Part shown: positions 36,534 through 50,700 of the stretch, in pieces
How the letters are laid out: each line of letters opens with the position of its first letter
How positions within the stretch are numbered: the first letter of the stretch is position 1
Assembly: GCA_033002965.1 (NCBI GenBank)
Contig: JAURVB010010404.1
Coordinates: 1-64,000, forward strand
Length of the DNA: 64,000 bases
Direction of reading: 5' to 3'
Source of the DNA: Piper betle
Lineage: Eukaryota; Streptophyta; Magnoliopsida; Piperales; Piperaceae
Notes under the pieces: model-generated
The model's database searches: none
The model's input: the letters and a program-made list of their open reading frames with translations, nothing else
Told to the model about the DNA's origin: nothing
Translations under genes and position numbers: made by a program

Positions 36534-37855
36534 TTGTACTTTGCTCTAAATGTGCTCTTTTTGGCTCGAATGAGTTCATTTTTTCACTTTCACTTAGGAG
36601 TTTAGTGCATGCAACAACTAACATACATGGCCACAAGCTCAAACTATTGGACTACTCATTTCCTCAAAGTAACGTACAAGCAAAATTAAAGACCATACCC
36701 AATAGCGTCTACTTATAATTCCATAACGACCTATGAAAGGTGCAGGATATGATCAGGCTATCTTAATCCACCTGGGGATGTTTATACTTATTTTGCAGTA
36801 AAATTTCCTAAGCCCATAGGCCAGTAGCACACAATACAACTTCTGAGACAACATCTAATTAATTCGGTTCTGGGGCTTCTTGGGTGCCATTGATTAATAA
36901 TAGACCAACCCAAGGGGAAAGTACTAGCGTTTTGCTTTTCCTCTTTAAAAGTTATTTGGCTAATTAAGTTGAAGATGGATCCCCACATCTAGGGATGTTT
37001 TCTTAGGATGATGATGAATAAAGTTCACAGTTTCTTGTTTGGACCTTGTTCAATATTTTACATATAAATTAGCATGATATTAGATCATATATTTCGTCTG
37101 CTTTTAAAGAGCCAAACCTACAGTAAATCAGTTTATCATGATTAGCTCAATTGGAGTTCCACGAGATTAGCTTGTGGGTTAATAGAATATTAACTATTCT
37201 AGTTTAATACTTTTGTGTTTTTAATTGTACCTTCTCTTCACTGTCGGAGTAAAATGCTGGCAGACTATACGCGGGCACTTCAATGGCATGATTCACGCAT
37301 CAATATTGCCAAAGAACCAAGGACTTTGATTCAAGTGAACCACGCATAGGGAGTGGTTTCCGCTTACACAGAGAAGCCGAAGAGGATAAATTTGCTTCCT
37401 AAGTTTTCATTTTTTGTAAGAAGAAAAATAAAGATGGCAACGTTTTGGGTCTAATGTATGAAACAGCGAGAGACATCGACGATATCATCCCAGTCATATA
37501 AAATTTAGGACCGTTATATTCGAAGCCAATTTGTGCACCAGACTTGTACTCATTTCAGGCCTCACTTGATAGTATAATATCGGCAAGCAGTTCAGTGTAC
37601 CTCGGCGATGAGCCAAATGTCGATCGTTGGAGGAAGAAAAGAAAGAATATAAGGATTATCATAATATTCATCTAGTTCAATTTCAAGTCTTTGGAAAGAG
37701 GAGAGTACTCAGGAGACGACGGTGTTTGGGTTGGTTGGGGGAAGAAGCAGACCATACAGTGCAAGAAGAGACAACGGCAGGAAATTGAAAGGTCATCCAC
37801 GAGCTGCTCGTCCCCTTGGCTCTCGCTTTACAAATTTGTGTCGGATTCGTGTAGC
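36534..37855. other. intergenic spacer
   Basis: No supported feature; small open frames at 36515-36718 and 36788-36988 are not protein-like. Confidence 0.4.
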
Positions 37856-38414
37856 TAGGGGTGCTAATTGAGCGAGCGAGTCAAGCTCAACATGTGTTTG
37901 AATTCGGCTCGAATAGTTCAAAACTCGTTCGAACTCGATTCGAGATCAAACGAGTTTTGAACATAGATGCTCGAGTTCGACTCGAATATCTTTTATGTGT
38001 TCGAGGCTCGATGAATATACTTAAACTGTTTAATTTTTGTGAGCTCGTTCGTTAGTTCGAAACCAGCTCGATTAAAAGTCAAAAATATCTCACTTAAAAA
38101 ATGAGGCCAATGTGGTTTAAACCTACAAAATTGAAGTCATTAAAGTGAATACTTACCATCTCAACTATCTTGCTTCTTTGTTATTATATTATATATATAT
38201 ATATAATATAATATAAAGACTATATTATTATATTATTTTATCGAGTCGATGTTCGAGTTATAACTAAGTCGAATCTAGTCGAACACGACCTTGCTCAAGC
38301 TCGGCTCGTAAGATTCGAGTTCAAGTCGAACATTTAAATGTCGAGTTTCGAGTCGAGTCAAACCGAGCAGAACGTTAAATGCTCACGAGCTAGCTCGCTC
38401 AATTAGCAACCCTA
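37856..38414. mobile_element. non-autonomous hAT element (MITE)
   Basis: 559 bp with terminal inverted repeats TAGGGGTGCTAATTGAGCG (left) and its near complement ending CCCTA (right). The flanks CGTGTAGC (37848-37855) and CGTGTAGT (38415-38422) match at 7 of 8 positions, the 8-bp duplication expected for hAT. The interior is rich in TCGAG words arranged partly as inverted repeats, with a TA-rich centre near 38190. No transposase is encoded. Confidence 0.85.
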
Positions 38415-39927
38415 CGTGTAGTTATAATTCTCTCCAGAAGACAATTAAGCTTGGGGTTTTTGCTTTCGAGAATAGGGAACAATATTGAACTCTTTTCGCA
38501 AAAGTTAACGAAATTGCGAACTTAAACCGGTCAATGTATTAGGATGTGTAGATTTGGTATTTATTTTGTATGGTAAAGCTGTAGCATTGCTCTGAATGGG
38601 TTTAAGTGGAGGTGAATGAGCTAGGTTGTAACGAGTTGCGTTCCAGATGCAAAGTTGTTACTGCACCAGTCTGGATATCACAACTTATAATCGCTTAACG
38701 TTGTGTTAATCATTTAAGGTCAATTCGTGCATGGAAATTAGTGTCCCTCGTAAGAAAATTTCAACTGCTTAGTTGCTAAATCTGAATAATTAGGATAACT
38801 TTAACTACAATCAATAAACATAAGTCATCTCTTCAATAATTTAAGTCAAATTAAAGGTATAAGTACACTCCCACCATATCTTATAGCCTTAATATATATT
38901 AAAAGTGACACTAAATTTTATTGGATTTGTAATTCGTCCATTTTTTAGGAAAATTTGCCTATAAAATTCTTTTCTTTGGTCCATTTGCATAGGCCATATA
39001 TATCCATTCTCGTGTAATCCACCGTCAAATATGGTTTTGACTCCACTTTCTTGCCGGGATTCATCTCCGGTATGAACTCCTGATGAGTCAAATTTATTCT
39101 TTTGTAATGGTTAATCTAATTTAAAATTTTAGAAGAATATTTCTATTAATTAATAAATTGAATTTTATTTCAGTAGATATTTTGAATGTAAGAGTAATTT
39201 TAGGATATCATGACTCCCCTACTTTACAAAATTTTACCTTATAAAATTTATTTCCTTTGCCCACGGGCCTAACTAGTCAATACCCATTTTAATCCAACCT
39301 ACTAACTAATTAGGTCGTGAATTAGCCAATATCATTTGTAATGTCTTGTAAATACAATTTGATAGGTTAAGTCGTCTTTTTAAAATAATTAATTTAACTT
39401 AAATATAAATATCTCCCAACTATGGTTAAAAAATTGTTGTGTTACTTTCTATATCAAGAGTGCTGTAGCAAAGTTGCTATTGGTCAACGAGGGTCTTATT
39501 TTTCTCATCCTAAACTGTGTGTATAATCATTGACAGCCAACCAAATATTCATGAGTTTTGAAAATTATTTAGGGGAAAATAATTTAATTTGTCCAACGTA
39601 GACTGATGGATAACTTGCTACAACATTTTGTTAAAGCTCCCAACTAATAATTATATACGAGATCTTATCCTAATAGATGTTAAATATGAGACTAATTTTT
39701 ATAAAATCTAATTATAATATTAAGACAAATTTATATTTCTCCTATCATATACCTTTGAATACATCCTTGCCCTTTGGCCATGATATTATAGAGGGATTAT
39801 TGATTGTCTTAAAAGTTCAAGCAAATAGAAAATAAATAAATTAATATTTTATTTTAAAACACTATTTATTCACAATTAATGACATATAAAATTTTTTTTC
39901 TAAACCAAAGACTCGGGATAGTTTCTA
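38415..39927. other. intergenic spacer
   Basis: AT-rich; nothing recognised. Confidence 0.4.
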
Positions 39928-40275
39928 TTAACTACGTATTCCAGGGTCATCCACAAAAGAGATATAGGATATAGAAAAGTTTTTTCCCGAGTTGAACTGA
40001 CTTTTATTGACCACAGACAAGAAGATGGAACCATGGTTCCGGATGCCTTGCCATTGGCATTTGAACAGGAGGCGGTAGAACCATTCCCTTGATACACCAA
40101 ATGAGATGGCAGTGCTCCCTGGACCTACTGAGACGCACTCATCGCCGGCGGCAATGATGCAGTTTGATGTATCGATGCTGGAAGACTCGGAAATGTGGAC
40201 GCCATCGGTTTTGGGGCTGTGCTCCGGTGCTGTAATGTTGAGGGAGTGCAATGCCAGGTTTTGGCTCTCTTTCAT
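39928..40275 (-). pseudogene. polygalacturonase (GH28) gene fragment
   Basis: A single 115-codon stretch matches the catalytic middle of plant pectin-degrading polygalacturonases: LNITAPEHSPKTDGVHIS, then SSIDTSNCIIAAGDECVSVGPGS. After GPGS the family similarity stops: the GHG and RIK catalytic motifs that should follow are absent within the rest of the frame and nearby. The usual NTD reads KTD and the usual GDD reads GDE, so two catalytic positions are altered. The full family length is close to 390 residues. It is a broken relic; I found no other exons. Confidence 0.75.
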
Positions 40276-41884
40276 GAAATTGTATAAGTAAGTTATGTTC
40301 TCTACCGCTGCTTATGGATTGGTTTGATCTTCATTGACTTATCGAAAAAGAAAATTGGCGGTCAGTTCAAATATGTTCAATGTATATGCGATTGAATTCA
40401 AAATTAAGTAGACCATATGAATTATGCACCGTAATCCTTTACATTGAATATTTTTTCCTCGGCAACACTAATCTTGTGGTACCAGAGTACTTAGAGAAGA
40501 ATAATATTGTGTGCAGACTTGTAGAAAACGTTGATGTGTAAGCGAGGTTTGGCCGAAGGCTAAGTATTTATTAATGAAATGGTTGAATATTTGGTTTCAC
40601 GCACCATATCGACTCATAATCAAAATAAACTTATTTTAATTACTATACATGTAATGCAATTGAATTGCAATTATGTACATGTAGGGATGACAAATTTGGA
40701 GTCAAAAGAGAATAAACTATTTAGAAGTCAACAAAAGACATCTACGAGTGATACGTACGTTTATGCATCTGATCGCCTTATATAAAAAGATTATTATAAA
40801 GCATCATATCATAAGACCTTAAGAAAACATGTTCTTCGTTTCCTATCTTATAAGAAGACTTTAAGGAAACGTGTACTTCATTTATCTAGTTCAATTGGTA
40901 GAATGCCTTGTGTGAGAGACTCAATGGTGAAGCATGTAGAGGTTACAAGATTATAAAATATCTCAAAATGGGTTCTTCAAACAATAGTTTAAAAAAATTA
41001 TGAATTTTGATTCCGGCTTCATAAACCAATAAGTCTAAGTTGACTCAAAAATATTTATATACATATTTTTTTAAGTGACCCATAAAAGCTAGCATGAGAC
41101 TACCATGTATAATTGCTTTCGTAATACTTAAAATTGTTGAATTTATGGTTTATATCAATTTTACATATTGATTTTACACATTATCATAATTGGGGTAGAA
41201 CCTATAATTTTAAATACCATATCGTACTATCCAATTATATTGCATACTACTTTCAAAGATAGTACAATTTAAACCTTGGTCTCATTTTAATTCATACAAT
41301 TTTTTTAGCCTGAAATTTTCACAAAATCTTTTTTGTTGAAAATCAGGATATCTTAACGGGCAATAAATAAAATATTGTTTATAAAATATATTTTAAACTT
41401 TTAATAGAGCTATTATTTTAAATGTTAGAATATGATTGAACCCCAGTTTGACTTTTATATCGGTAATAAATCTGATATCGTACTATGGCAGAACCAACCT
41501 CCATTTGTGCCTATTTGTAAAATCCCAGAGTGATAAGCCCACAACCATAGTAGTGTGAACGCAAGCCCACAAACATATGTATTAAAAAGCCCAATAAAGC
41601 GTTTATTCTCCTTTGAAACCCCAAAATACTTGCAGTCTGCAAGGGAAGTGTTGAGAAATGAGGAAGTTTCACATTTTTCAAATTACAAAGGTGGGGGTCC
41701 ATAAATATGGTTCGAAGTCCTAAATTGTAGATATTTTGGCATGAAGGCTCAATTGCATTGTTTTGAGGCTGAAAATTTAGTAGGTAAAGAATATGAAATT
41801 TCAAAGAATTGTATTGAATTATTAAAAAATATCTTAAATTCTTGCACAAATATAAACAGTCTTTTAGAGATCGCATTTATTTCT
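40276..41884. other. intergenic spacer with a possible SINE piece
   Basis: AT-rich. At about 40875-40975 the sequence ATCTAGTTCAATTGGTAGA followed 50 bases on by AGAGGTTACAAGATT resembles the A and B boxes of a tRNA-derived SINE. No gene was recognised. Confidence 0.35.
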
Positions 41885-43550
41885 AGTTACAAAAACAATT
41901 TGCAATCGGATTTGCAGCCACAAAAGACGGGATTGCTAATAGACTTTGCAACCATAAACTGAGCGGTTGCAAAATTTGCAACCACTGTGCCGTTCCAACA
42001 CGGTTGCAAATTTTAAAAAATAAAAATATATTTGTTGCAATTTCTTGGCGAGTTGCAAAGAGGTTGCAAACTTTCAAAAAATAAAAACAAATATTTGTAG
42101 ACGGTCGTGCTGGTGGCGTCAGCCGTCAACTACGCTGATGAGGGCGGCAATCACCGCATAGGTGGGCGTGGTCATAGCCACGTGGGGTGAGGGCGATCGG
42201 CTGTGTGAGTGGGGGCAATGGATATGGTGGGTGGGGTGCAGGTTGTGGCAGTGGTGGGGGCGCAGGTCGTGACTGTTGTGGCGGCTGGGAGCGGCCATCG
42301 TAGTGTGGGTGGGATGGCAGTCGACCTAGGGGTCAGCGGTGGACGGTAGTCCGCGATAGTGTAGGCGGGGACGATGTTCGACTGGGGAAACATGGGGACG
42401 CAGCCTCCTCGAGGCAGCCTGTCGCGTGTTCACGTCCGAATAACCGAGTCCAACCAAAGTCCGAAGTATGCCCAATTGAATTTTACCAACCGAATTCAAC
42501 TTAATTAAAACAAATCAAACATGGACATTTCTTTGTCCGACCAAATGACCAACCAAGTGTATGATGACATACTAATGCTGAGCCTACAGTTATCTCATGG
42601 AATCTGGAGTGACTACTCCCATAAGAGTTGACTGCCTCTCATTAGAAATCAATGAGCTAGCCCTAGCAAATGGAATAAAATCCGGTCAACATTCTAAATC
42701 CGTGGTCAAAAGTAATCTCGCTCATCCTTGGTGTGTTCATGACTCTGTCTGTTGAAGAGTAGCCAACAATATTCTTAGGACAGACATGCACTAGTGAAAG
42801 AGGGGGAGGCGGTGAAGTATCCATGAGAGTGTAGATCCACTACGCTACTTATCCTCATCCACCGTTACCTCCTGGAAGTGGACCATCTAAGTTATTTGCC
42901 TTAAACTCTCATCTGTGCTTCAAGCATTCTAAGTGCTTAAGTGGATCTACTGGCATAGTCACATCCTCCATCCACAAGGATCTGTCTGAAGGTCTATGTT
43001 TCCCAATGTAGACCTCGGACTATGCCTAATGAATCTGTTTAAGGCATTCGATGGTCCAACTCATGCGCCAACTAACTTTGTCAGTGTCTCCATAGCTTTA
43101 ACTCCCTATATGTGTCATCTCTGATAACTTCGTCTCATAATATAAACCATGTCCAAAGGAAGGACTGATGTAGTGACAAACAAAAGATGGACAAGTGCTA
43201 CAATGTCCCCGATGCTCCAAATACTTCTAGTCACTATTCGTCTCAACTTCAGCTGACCGAATATATGAACACTCTAAGTAGTCCAAATCTCTAACATAGT
43301 AAAGGGAAGGACAAGTCTTTAAACTTATCATGGCATGCCTGTGAGTTCCATGTTGGCATCTACTAAAATCATGATCACATATCTATCTCATAATTTCTAT
43401 TAACACTAAAACATGCTTTGCTTATATATGATTGAGCAAAAATCTGAAATATTGAGAAAATACGAAAAGAAATACCTGTCAACTTGGCTAAGGACAGCTC
43501 CACACACTTGGCTCAAAATAAAAGTCTTCCATCTCAATCGACCAAGACAT

Positions 43551-43563
43551 GGCTCTGATTCCA
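43551..43563 (-). promoter_or_regulatory. retroelement primer-binding site
   Basis: On the minus strand TGGAATCAGAGCC lies two bases beyond the LTR end, one change from the canonical initiator tRNA-Met site TGGTATCAGAGC. It orients the LTR. The 1.1 kb beyond it (42420-43550) is element interior without a recognisable gag frame. Confidence 0.75.
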
Positions 43564-43565
43564 AA

Positions 43566-46500
43566 TGTAACACCCCGATTTCGGTTCACCTAAGAACCAA
43601 ATAAAAAATGTTACAATCGAGTCGAGTCATGTTTAAAGTTGTTAGTCGGTAAGATTCAATCGATCAAATAATTCGAAACAACCTTCTTGATGTCATGAAA
43701 ATGAAAGACATTATTAAATACGCATCAAAACACATCGAATATAAATAAAAGTAAGAAAGAAAATAATTCTGTTGAGTTCAAATGTGTGTAGCATTTATCT
43801 GTCCTCCCACGAAAGTTGTCTCAGGATTCTAAGACCTACATATATAATATGAAAAATGTCAGTAATGAGTATTATTGGTTCGATAAATAACTAGTATAAA
43901 CTGGTAAATGGGTATTCCATTACCCATGAAAATGTAGAAACTTCAGAATTACTTCACATTGGGCGGTAAGCAAACATACTTAAACAAGTGTCGGCTCGCA
44001 TGCACAGCTAATATTCATATTCATATATACAACACTTACGTCCTCACATCCTCCATATTACACCTGCCACAGTACTCAAGTGGCAAAAAGAACGGTTAAG
44101 TTAGTGTCACAAATTTTGAAAATGTGTTATGCTAGGCAGTACCCTCATACACGGCACTACCTCAGGGTTTGAAGGAGTACTAGTGCGGTATATACATATC
44201 TCTATACCGCTCACTTTTTATTCGTAAAATCTATAAAAATGCACGTATTTATATAATAGGTTTAGGAAAGAGGCTTCTATTTCTAGAGTTTTGGTTCGAA
44301 AACCAAAAAGGGATCTCATCCTTGTAGTTTTATTAAACATGTGTAGAAAACACAGCTAAATGGCCAAACATCAGAGGGATCCGATAAAATGCCGCCGATG
44401 TCATCCTACGTCTAAAATACAATTAAACTCGACACGCAAGGAGTCAAGTAGAGATCAAGCAAAAGGAGAGTCCTACAGACCTGTGGTCTAAGCTCCAAAA
44501 ACATCGACTCATCTACAGCAAACTCGGACTTTGTAACCTGCATCAAAACCCACTGTTCAGTAAAATACCGATGCTTCTATATGATGCATGCTCATAGTAT
44601 GTACTCATATCATCAATACATCCTAATAAAGAAAAAAGTGCTAGAAAGCCGACAACTAAACACGTGGCACATAAAGCGAGACATAATAATAATAAGTAAT
44701 AAATAATAAATAAATAAATACACTCATAGATAATTAGATAAATAATAAATTCATGAATGTAAATAATGCTCTAATCATAAAATAATAGCATAATTATACT
44801 ATATAAATATACGGGTAAATATCAACATATACACATTTTAGTAAACATATAAATAGACAAAGAAATAAATACATAATAACTTAATAAATAAATAAATATT
44901 TAATAATTATTAATCATGAATATTAATAATATCATAGTTATACAATACAAGAATACATAATTAAATATAAATAAATAATAACATACACGCGAATAGACAA
45001 ATAAATGAATAAATAAATAAATACATAATAATTCAATAAATAAATAATAATTAATACTCAGTAATCATGAATATTAATATTATCATAGTTATACAATACA
45101 AGAACACATAATTAAATATAAATAAATAATAACATACAAGCGAATAGACAAATAGATGAATAAATAAACAAATAAATATAATTTAGTAAACATAAATAAG
45201 ACTAATATTAATAAGTAAATATATCATTATTAATAATAAATAATAATATAAACATGCATTATAATCAATGAATACACAAATAACAAGAAATAAATAATAA
45301 TAGTAATAAATAAATAAAAATAATAAAAAATAAAAAATAATAATCATAACATCAAAACATGTTAAATAATGCGAATATACATCTAAACTATTGTAATGGT
45401 TCTCGAATAACTAAAAACGATCGAAAATGGCTAAAAGCCAGCTGAACTGGACCGAACCAAGCTAAACCAGACCGAGTTGGGCTGAGTCAACATGGTCGGG
45501 GTTCAATAAACTACTAGGTTGGGTTTGTAGGGCTAGTCTGGACTGATGGGCATGGCCTGGTGGACTAGGGCATGAGCAGGTGGACGCGAACGCGGGTAGG
45601 TGGGCATGACATAGGCAAACGGGCCAAATAGGGCGGTCGTTGCCCGTCGCCGGAAAAGACCGACGACGGTGTGGATGGGGTTGCCACCAGTCAAGATCAA
45701 GGGGGGTGCCATCGCAATAGTGCTGGTAGTGACGATTAGCAGAGTCCAGCCACTAGTTGGACGAAAAATAGCCGGGAAGTGGCGGTATCGCTGCCAGGTG
45801 CGGCGATGTCACTGGCAGTGATCACGTTAACGGTGGTGGTTGTGGGTTGTCTCAAAATAGAGATCTGGGCAAGATGAACTTATGTGGCTGGTCTGATCGG
45901 CCATAGCCGGCTCACAGCCGCCAGAAAATGGCCCGTAAGGTGGCAGCGGTGGTGATGAACAATGATAAAAACTCAGTCGCTGATGGCGATTGCAACAACG
46001 ATGATGGTGACGGTGGGTACGGATCAATAGCCGTCTGCGAGGTAGTCACAACTGTACCAATCTGGTGGCTAGAGGAGGGCTGGCGTCTCGCCGGCGGCGG
46101 GCCACATTGGCGGTGGCATAATGGTGGAAAACTCCGAAATCGTGGAAAATCTATGGAAAAATAACATGGTGATGCCAGGGCTGATGTGGACGGCTCAGAT
46201 CTTGTCATGTGGCATGATCTGAACATCTGACAACTTGTGGCCTAGTGGGGCTAATCTATGGGTATATGTAATATACATATGGACAAAAAGATCAGATCAA
46301 GACCGTCTAAAGTTAAAACTAACTCAAATCCTAAAAAGTGACTCTATATGCGGGAATCGAGGTAAGAAAACTAAATGAGCCTCAAATTGTGAATTCAATA
46401 AGGGGTAAAAATCTGTAACTCAATCAAGTTGGACCCACATGGGTAATTCAGTAGTATGAAATCCCTAATTTGCATGTAAATGATTTAGAACGGCCTAGAT

Positions 46501-46771
46501 TTAGGCTTAAAATCCTGACTAACTCATAAAAATTATATGTATGCCTCGTGTATATAATGATAACTAATGCGTTGTTGTAGCCTAACTTAAGCTATCATGT
46601 GCATGTTGGGCACACTCAGCCACCATAATATGCTCATATAGTCATCTAGGTCCCATACTAATATTCTAAAAATTTGTCTGACTCAAACTCGTTCGAACTA
46701 ACTCTGATACTAACCCGAATCGGGCAAAACCAAAATCGAGTAAAACCCTAACCCAAAGCTGGGGTCTTACA
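43566..46771 (-). mobile_element. 3.2-kb LTR (5' LTR of a minus-oriented Ty3/gypsy-like element)
   Basis: On the minus strand it begins TGTAAGACCCC at 46771 and ends GGGGTGTTACA at 43566, bounded by the primer-binding site. The plus-strand view contains the same blocks as 383-3420. It is non-coding; open frames inside are compositional. Flanks CCAAA and CTGAT do not match, as expected if 43565 is element interior. The very long AT-rich LTR suggests a large-LTR gypsy lineage or a LARD. Confidence 0.65.
44690..45350. repeat. AATA-rich low-complexity tract in the LTR
   Basis: Counterpart of the tract at 1300-1800. A segment of about 125 bp (ATACACGCGAATAGACAAAT type) is tandemly duplicated here, at about 44980 and 45130. 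Confidence 0.7.
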
Positions 46772-47740
46772 CTGATTTTGGGGGGACAAGAAATGTGAAA
46801 AAAGAGAGATTTGGTTCGCAGGTGGCGCATAAGGTGACAGAGGCAGGCAACGGCGAAGTGGGTACTCAGGCAACACGCAAGGAAGCAGAAGCAGGCATCA
46901 ATGGAGGGGGTTTGCAGGCAGCACGTAGGGCAGTGGAGGGGGTCCACACGTGGCGGTGGAGGGGATACGTAGGCAGCATGTAGGGTGGCGGAGGGGGTCC
47001 GCAGGTGACAATGGAGGGGATGAGGGGCTCCATGAACAGTACTCGTTAGGGTAAGATTTTGATTTCGGACTATCCACGAACATTGATTGGGCCTGATGGA
47101 CAACTCGGACAATGACTCGATCGAGACAAGTTTTGTCCAACAAAATTTTGGACAAACGCGAACAACAACTTGTTTGATGTCTGTTCGACCAAATCCCACC
47201 TTTACACGCGACCGGGCCTTGTGTCTACATGACTTGGGCACGGGTTGACGCGCCCATTTAATGGCGTGCTCGCTCCCATTTAAGGCGCACACATGCAATT
47301 AATTTTTTTGTTCAAATTTCAAAATTTGCAACCGGCATTTCCCAACCATGTGGCGGTCACAAAATGTACTTTGTATATCAGCAACCTCATTTGCAACCAT
47401 TTATTTGCGGTCACAATTATTTTTCGAGGTTCTTATTTAACAACAAGGTTTGCAACCGGTAATTTTGTTTGCAATTTTTTCCATGTTCTTATTTTAGCAA
47501 CAGGATTTGCAACCGCTTTACCTAATAACAAAAGTCGGTCGTAAAACTGGTTGCAATGCTGTTGTAAATAAATTTCAGTTGGAAATCTGTTGCAACGCGG
47601 ATGTAAATTTTGCAATCAGTAAAGTGGTTTCAAATATGCATTATAAAATTTTAACTGTTGCATTCCCGTTACATGGCGGTTAAAAATTTGCAAGCGGAAT
47701 TGCAGTCATAAAAGATTGTTTTTCTACAGGTATTATTGTC

Positions 47741-50700
47741 TTGCTAGTGATAATAAATAATAGTAATTTTATAGAAATAGAATATGTTAGTGTACAAATA
47801 TAAATATAGACAAATTAAAGATCTCCTTTTCCTTATATCTAGTATTGGATGGATTGGAAACATGGACGCCAATTCTTACCCCTCAAGTCCTCGTTCTCTC
47901 TCACTCATTATAATGATTAGTTTAATTAAATTAATCAAAAATTTCCACTTTAATTTCCTACAAGTATAAATATGTTTACAATTCACTGAATATTATTTAG
48001 GGTCACATTATTTAGGGTCTGTTTGATTGTCTTTAAATTTTACAAAATAATTATAAAATTTAAAGGTTTGTATTTGGTTGTTTTAAAATTTAATTAAAAA
48101 ATTTCGATTTTAGTCAGAGTAAGTCTATTTAAAAATTTTACAAAATAATATTTTTTTATAAAAAATAAAAGAAGTTGGGGGAAATTTTTGGACACACATA
48201 CATGCACATGAAAAAAAAATTTTATTTTTATCTTATTAACCTAATATCCAAACATATAAGAAAATTCTTTAAAATTTTTATATCATTTCACCTTATTACA
48301 ATTTTATTTTATATGTAATTTTTTTATTTACACTATTTTTTTATACCAACCAAACAGGCTCTAATAAAACAATCCATTAAACTTTAAAATTTCCTCGTGA
48401 TATCACCGGACCATGGACCTTTTTGTAGCTCAACCGTGTCCACTCCCAGCGTCGAAGAATTTTAAAATAGCCATCTTCATTTAAGACAAGAAATGATATG
48501 AACTTGGGATCATTTCGTATGTGTCATATCTATGGTTGGACAGTTCGTTTGCCTTTAGTTATCACTCTAGACCGACACTATTAGTGTAACAACACGAGCC
48601 AATTGCAAAAGCTTGAACCATCCTATGATCAAGATTATTAAACCTCGTATCATAACAAGCTAAGTTAGTAGAAAGAAGATGATGTGGAAAAAAAAAGAAG
48701 GAAAAGAATAAAAAAAAGGATGAGAAAAAGATAAGGTACTTATATTGACCATTTCAAAGCTTTTTGGAAATAAATACTAGTAGACTTGAGGGGACAGTCA
48801 CCCAGAAAGGGCCCCACCTACTTTTCCTCTTTCATTACGTCGCAGCCAATAAAAATGACCCAAATTTAAGACAACAAATCAATTAACTCCTCCATAAAAA
48901 TCTCTCCCAAAAATACAAAGAACCCTCCGTCAAAATGATCATAACCCCCACCTTGCTTTTTCTTTCGTGAATAATGAATTAACATCCGATATTCGGTTTT
49001 CAACCAGCCTTCCCAGAAATGGTCGTCTGAATTCCTTGACTGGTACTCATTCCCATCTATTGCCATGAAACTTCCCTTCTCAATGAATGTACGTATCTTA
49101 TTATTACTTTTGAAGCAACTCCATCAACAAATTAAGCACAAGTGATTCATCGTAGAAATTACACAAATCAATATTTAAAGATGGTCGATGGATGTGGTTG
49201 TCTGTCACTTACCAAAAGATACGTGACAAATATTTCTCATTTGGAAGTCCAAACTCTGCCATTGTTTCAACTCCTGATTTGTGTCTCTTTTGATGCTCTG
49301 ATGGCAGTTCGTAGCACTCAGTCCTCTCGTTAACAAGGTATAACGTATACGACAATTAACACGAACAGCTGTGAATTGCCTAGCCAGACTACTGGAAGCT
49401 ATCAAATCAAGGTTGAACTCAGAGAGTTTTAGAGATCACTTGATTTCATCAACATGAGGTTTCTAGGAAGTTATCCTATATCTCTGTCATAATTGTACGC
49501 CATGGAAATCAAATCTGATGAGAATAATGAGGCAATGAGATCCCATGAACGTCTATATCTGCATACTTTTACCTCCACAGTCACCCGGAAAGTTCCTGGT
49601 TAAGAAAACTGTTTTGCCAGATGATCAAAGCAGCAAAATTACAACACCTGCTAGGACTCATATTTTTACTCATAAAAGGATGTGATGGATGGACAGGGAT
49701 ATATTTGATTATTTGGTAAGTGGGTTTTAGCAACTCACTTTCAACGTTAAATAAAACGCTGTAGATGACGAACTCAATTGCTATTAACTTCTAGATAAGA
49801 CGCGTTTCTAGCTTCAACATAACGTTGATTTGGATTGATTTTGTGTAGCTGCTGCTGGGATTTGCGGATTATGGACAGATGGTGAGTACTGAGTATGAAA
49901 CATGAGATGCCCTACTTCGTATTGTCCCTAAGCTCGTGCTCCCTTTTTCTCAGCTTTGGACGCGTTTTGTTGGACGGAAAAGAATCAGCGAAAGTAAAGT
50001 ATATCAAGTTCATTTATCGGCAGGGTTGCCCACCGTGTCTGGTATATATGTTTCTAAGACCATTCTCAACTGGCTATTCCTCTTTGATTTGTGATTCAAT
50101 AAAGGAAACTTTCTTGTTTATGACGATGGAATTGGTGTGTACTTGCAACTTGCAAGTTGTATGTATACGAGTAAGAGCGAACTAATTTATCCTTCGCGCT
50201 TAACATACTTTATCATCCGCGTATCGGAATTCATATGAATTTCTTGAAGTTCTTGAATCCTAAGTGGGGCCGACTCAACCATAAGGCTGTTTATTAAAAA
50301 ACGGATCTAAGTATCAATACTTTTAATATATATATATATACAAAAATTAGGCAAGACTATGCTCAACTTATATTCTAGATGGACTTTAATTTAATAAATA
50401 AACTCTTGTTAAACCATGAAATAAATCATAATAATTTAACAATTCAGAGATAGATTTTGACTTTAAAGATGAAATTGTAATTAAACGATAAGATAGATAA
50501 TAATAATTTGACTTATTATTTTTTATTTTTATTGTATTTTAATTAGTCAAAACTCCCACTTTTAATCAGAAGTCGGTATTTAATTCCCCTTTTATTAATA
50601 AGATTAGATAAGAGAATTTTTTAATAAATATTAGATTCAAATTCGAGTTTAACATATTCAAATTAAAAAAATATGATAAATAAAATAAATATAAAAATCA

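Larger units (their letters stand above)
41885..47740. mobile_element. DNA transposon with GGTTGCAAA subterminal repeats, enclosing an LTR element
   Basis: Left (about 41890-42090) and right (about 47305-47720) flanks carry many copies of a GGTTGCAAA/TTTGCAACC word in both orientations, as in CACTA-type subterminal regions. Possible ends are TTACAAAAACAATTTGC on the left and GATTGTTTTTCTACA on the right, roughly inverted. GC-rich non-coding DNA follows inside each flank (42100-42420, 46780-47290). The interior holds the LTR at 43566-46771. The exact termini and duplication are not resolved. Confidence 0.5.

Noticed and set aside
45827..47298. Open frames of 66-210 codons, including a Cys/Pro/Leu-rich one at 46666-47298
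   Set aside because: They lie in LTR and DNA-transposon sequence and show only compositional bias.
48866..49066. 66-codon minus-strand frame as a small gene
   Set aside because: ATG and stop are present, but no family, flanking exon or promoter supports it.
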